NCBI GenBank assembly: GCA_002501135.1
Contig: DLRQ01000059.1
Span: forward strand, 1 to 23,718
Direction of reading: 5' to 3'
DNA: 23,718 nt
From: Candidatus Neomicrothrix sp. UBA7884
GTDB lineage: Bacteria; Actinomycetota; Acidimicrobiia; Acidimicrobiales; MedAcidi-G1
Positions 22,824 through 23,718 of the stretch are shown here, one piece after another. The position numbers and the translations under genes are program-made. A model generated the notes under the pieces. It saw only the letters and a list, made by a program, of their open reading frames with translations, did not search any database and was not told the DNA's origin. Position 1 is the stretch's first letter. Every line of letters starts with the position of its first letter.

Positions 22824-22829
22824 ATCATG
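22824..22829 (-). promoter_or_regulatory. Candidate -10 element of the VC0807-like gene
   Basis: CATGAT on the minus strand (four of six matches to TATAAT) ends 6 nt before the ATG at 22817. No -35 is evident, and read-through from the Nudix gene is possible. Confidence 0.25.
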
Positions 22830-22858
22830 GCAGCAGGTCCGCACCGGGAGGTACGCAC

Positions 22859-23718
22859 TCAGACAGTGCTCTCGACCGCCGGCGGTTGGGAGATCCACAT
22901 CCAGCCCATCGTCGCAACCGTCGCAGCGGTGTCGTAACCCGCATCGCCAGGCCACCAGACCCACGATGCTCCGGGACCATGCGGCGGGTCCACCAGAACC
23001 CGTGCCTGAACAGGCTCAGCACCCCGACTGGCTGCATCCAGAACGTCAGCTGCCGAGGTGAATCCTGAGAGGAGTTGGAGCATCGAGATCGTCGGGCTGA
23101 TCATCGTCAACTCGCCGGAGTCCCAGCGGTCGAGTGCTTCGGCCGGACGCACCCAACCGACCTCAACCGCCTCACGGCCATCAGCGACAGGTTCAACGCG
23201 TGTACCCGGTCGTGCCACGAAGAAGTAGGTGTCGTAGCGTCTGTTTGAACCCGGTGGGGTCACCCAGCGGGCAACGGGAACAATCCTGGAGACATCCAGA
23301 CCGCCACCTGCCTCGATAACAGCGTCAACAAAGCCGACCTCCCCCCGCTCGACCCCGGCACGACGCTCCAGCAACTGGTCCGCACCGGTTCCGATCAGCA
23401 GGCCCACCTCTTCGAGGGTCTCACGCGCAGCCGCCACCCGGTGACCATGACCGTCGCCGTCGCTCCCGGGAACCAACCCCTTGCCGCCCTCGTCATGACC
23501 GAGCAGGACGGGACCCCAGGCAGGGTCCGAGTCCGAGTCCTCCACCCGCCCGCCGGGGAACACGGTGTGGTCGGCAACGAATGACGACGTTGCGCTGCGA
23601 CGCATCATCACCACCTGGAGGTCAGGCCGGTCATCGACGATCAGGACGGTCGCTGCAGCTCTGATGGGCACACCGTCGCCCGGCAGGTCAACTGCTGGAA
23701 CTGTGGCTGGCAGGCGGG
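22859..23718 (-). CDS. Nudix hydrolase (NUDT19-like), 5' end probably outside the window
   Basis: A Nudix-fold hydrolase of at least 270 residues that would cleave a nucleoside-diphosphate-linked or CoA-linked substrate. The Nudix box is split: FPGGRVED, then about 35 residues, then RETLEEVGL, keeping the REXXEE metal-binding core. Such an insertion is typical of the NUDT19-like branch. A long alpha-helical and beta C-terminal region follows, as in that branch. A GTG at 23671 could be the start, but the frame stays open to the window edge with protein-like codons (PATVPAVDLPGDG), so the true start may lie to the right of 23718. The next gene on this strand, encoding the VC0807-like protein, starts 41 nt downstream. 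Confidence 0.85.
   Translation of the reverse strand, partial: RLPATVPAVDLPGDGVPIRAAATVLIVDDRPDLQVVMMRRSATSSFVADHTVFPGGRVEDSDSDPAWGPVLLGHDEGGKGLVPGSDGDGHGHRVAAARETLEEVGLLIGTGADQLLERRAGVERGEVGFVDAVIEAGGGLDVSRIVPVARWVTPPGSNRRYDTYFFVARPGTRVEPVADGREAVEVGWVRPAEALDRWDSGELTMISPTISMLQLLSGFTSAADVLDAASRGAEPVQARVLVDPPHGPGASWVWWPGDAGYDTAATVATMGWMWISQPPAVESTV

Noticed and set aside
1..23718. CRISPR array, tRNA or rRNA genes, insertion sequence or prophage
   Set aside because: I saw no regularly spaced repeats, no tRNA-like cloverleaf in the short gaps, no transposase or integrase and no terminal inverted repeats; the only notable direct repeat is inside the lipoprotein gene.

Overview
The window is dense, high-GC chromosomal DNA from what looks like an actinomycetote, possibly an Acidimicrobiia-type lineage. 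The supports are an actinobacterial SOS box (TCGAAC-N4-GTTCGA) in front of an imuA'-imuB cassette, a coenzyme F420 guanylyltransferase gene (cofC/fbiD), frequent GTG starts, ATGA start/stop overlaps, and many gene starts placed 5-8 nt after a TANNNT -10 hexamer, as expected for leaderless transcripts. The lineage call is inference. I saw no tRNA or rRNA genes, insertion sequences, prophage genes or CRISPR arrays, and no intergenic gap reaches 300 bases.

Left part (1-7304): a five-gene minus-strand operon encodes a three-subunit molybdenum hydroxylase of the xanthine dehydrogenase family (FAD, 2Fe-2S and Mo subunits). An M20-family L-carbamoylase/allantoate-amidohydrolase-type enzyme follows, then an N-carbamoyl-D-amino-acid-hydrolase-type nitrilase-fold enzyme cut by the window edge. 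All four junctions are 4-nt overlaps. Divergent from it are a small YheO/DauR-type HTH regulator and an amidase-signature amidase. Together they suggest catabolism of an N-heterocycle (purine, hydantoin or pyrimidine type) to recover nitrogen, but no ring-opening enzyme is visible.

Middle (7325-17473): nearly everything is on the minus strand. In transcription order from the right the genes are gpsA, rnhB, a small membrane protein, a stand-alone Nfu_N-domain protein, a serine beta-lactamase-fold esterase, a TrmH/SpoU RNA methyltransferase, a small membrane protein, a His/Met-rich cupredoxin-like lipoprotein coupled to a polytopic membrane protein, the SOS-controlled imuA'-imuB mutasome genes, and a Gpt-like phosphoribosyltransferase.

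Right part (17511-23718): cofC, divergent from gpsA across a 37-bp gap, is translationally coupled to a PIG-L/LmbE deacetylase. Facing it is an ABC-2 exporter (ATPase and permease) with a coupled alpha/beta hydrolase. Next come a plus-strand HD-domain protein, a VC0807/DUF3159-like membrane protein and a Nudix hydrolase that probably starts beyond the right edge.

The most interesting items are the Mo-hydroxylase/dual-carbamoylase operon with its divergent regulator, the cupredoxin-lipoprotein membrane module, the face-to-face gpsA/cofC promoters and the recurrent leaderless promoter architecture.
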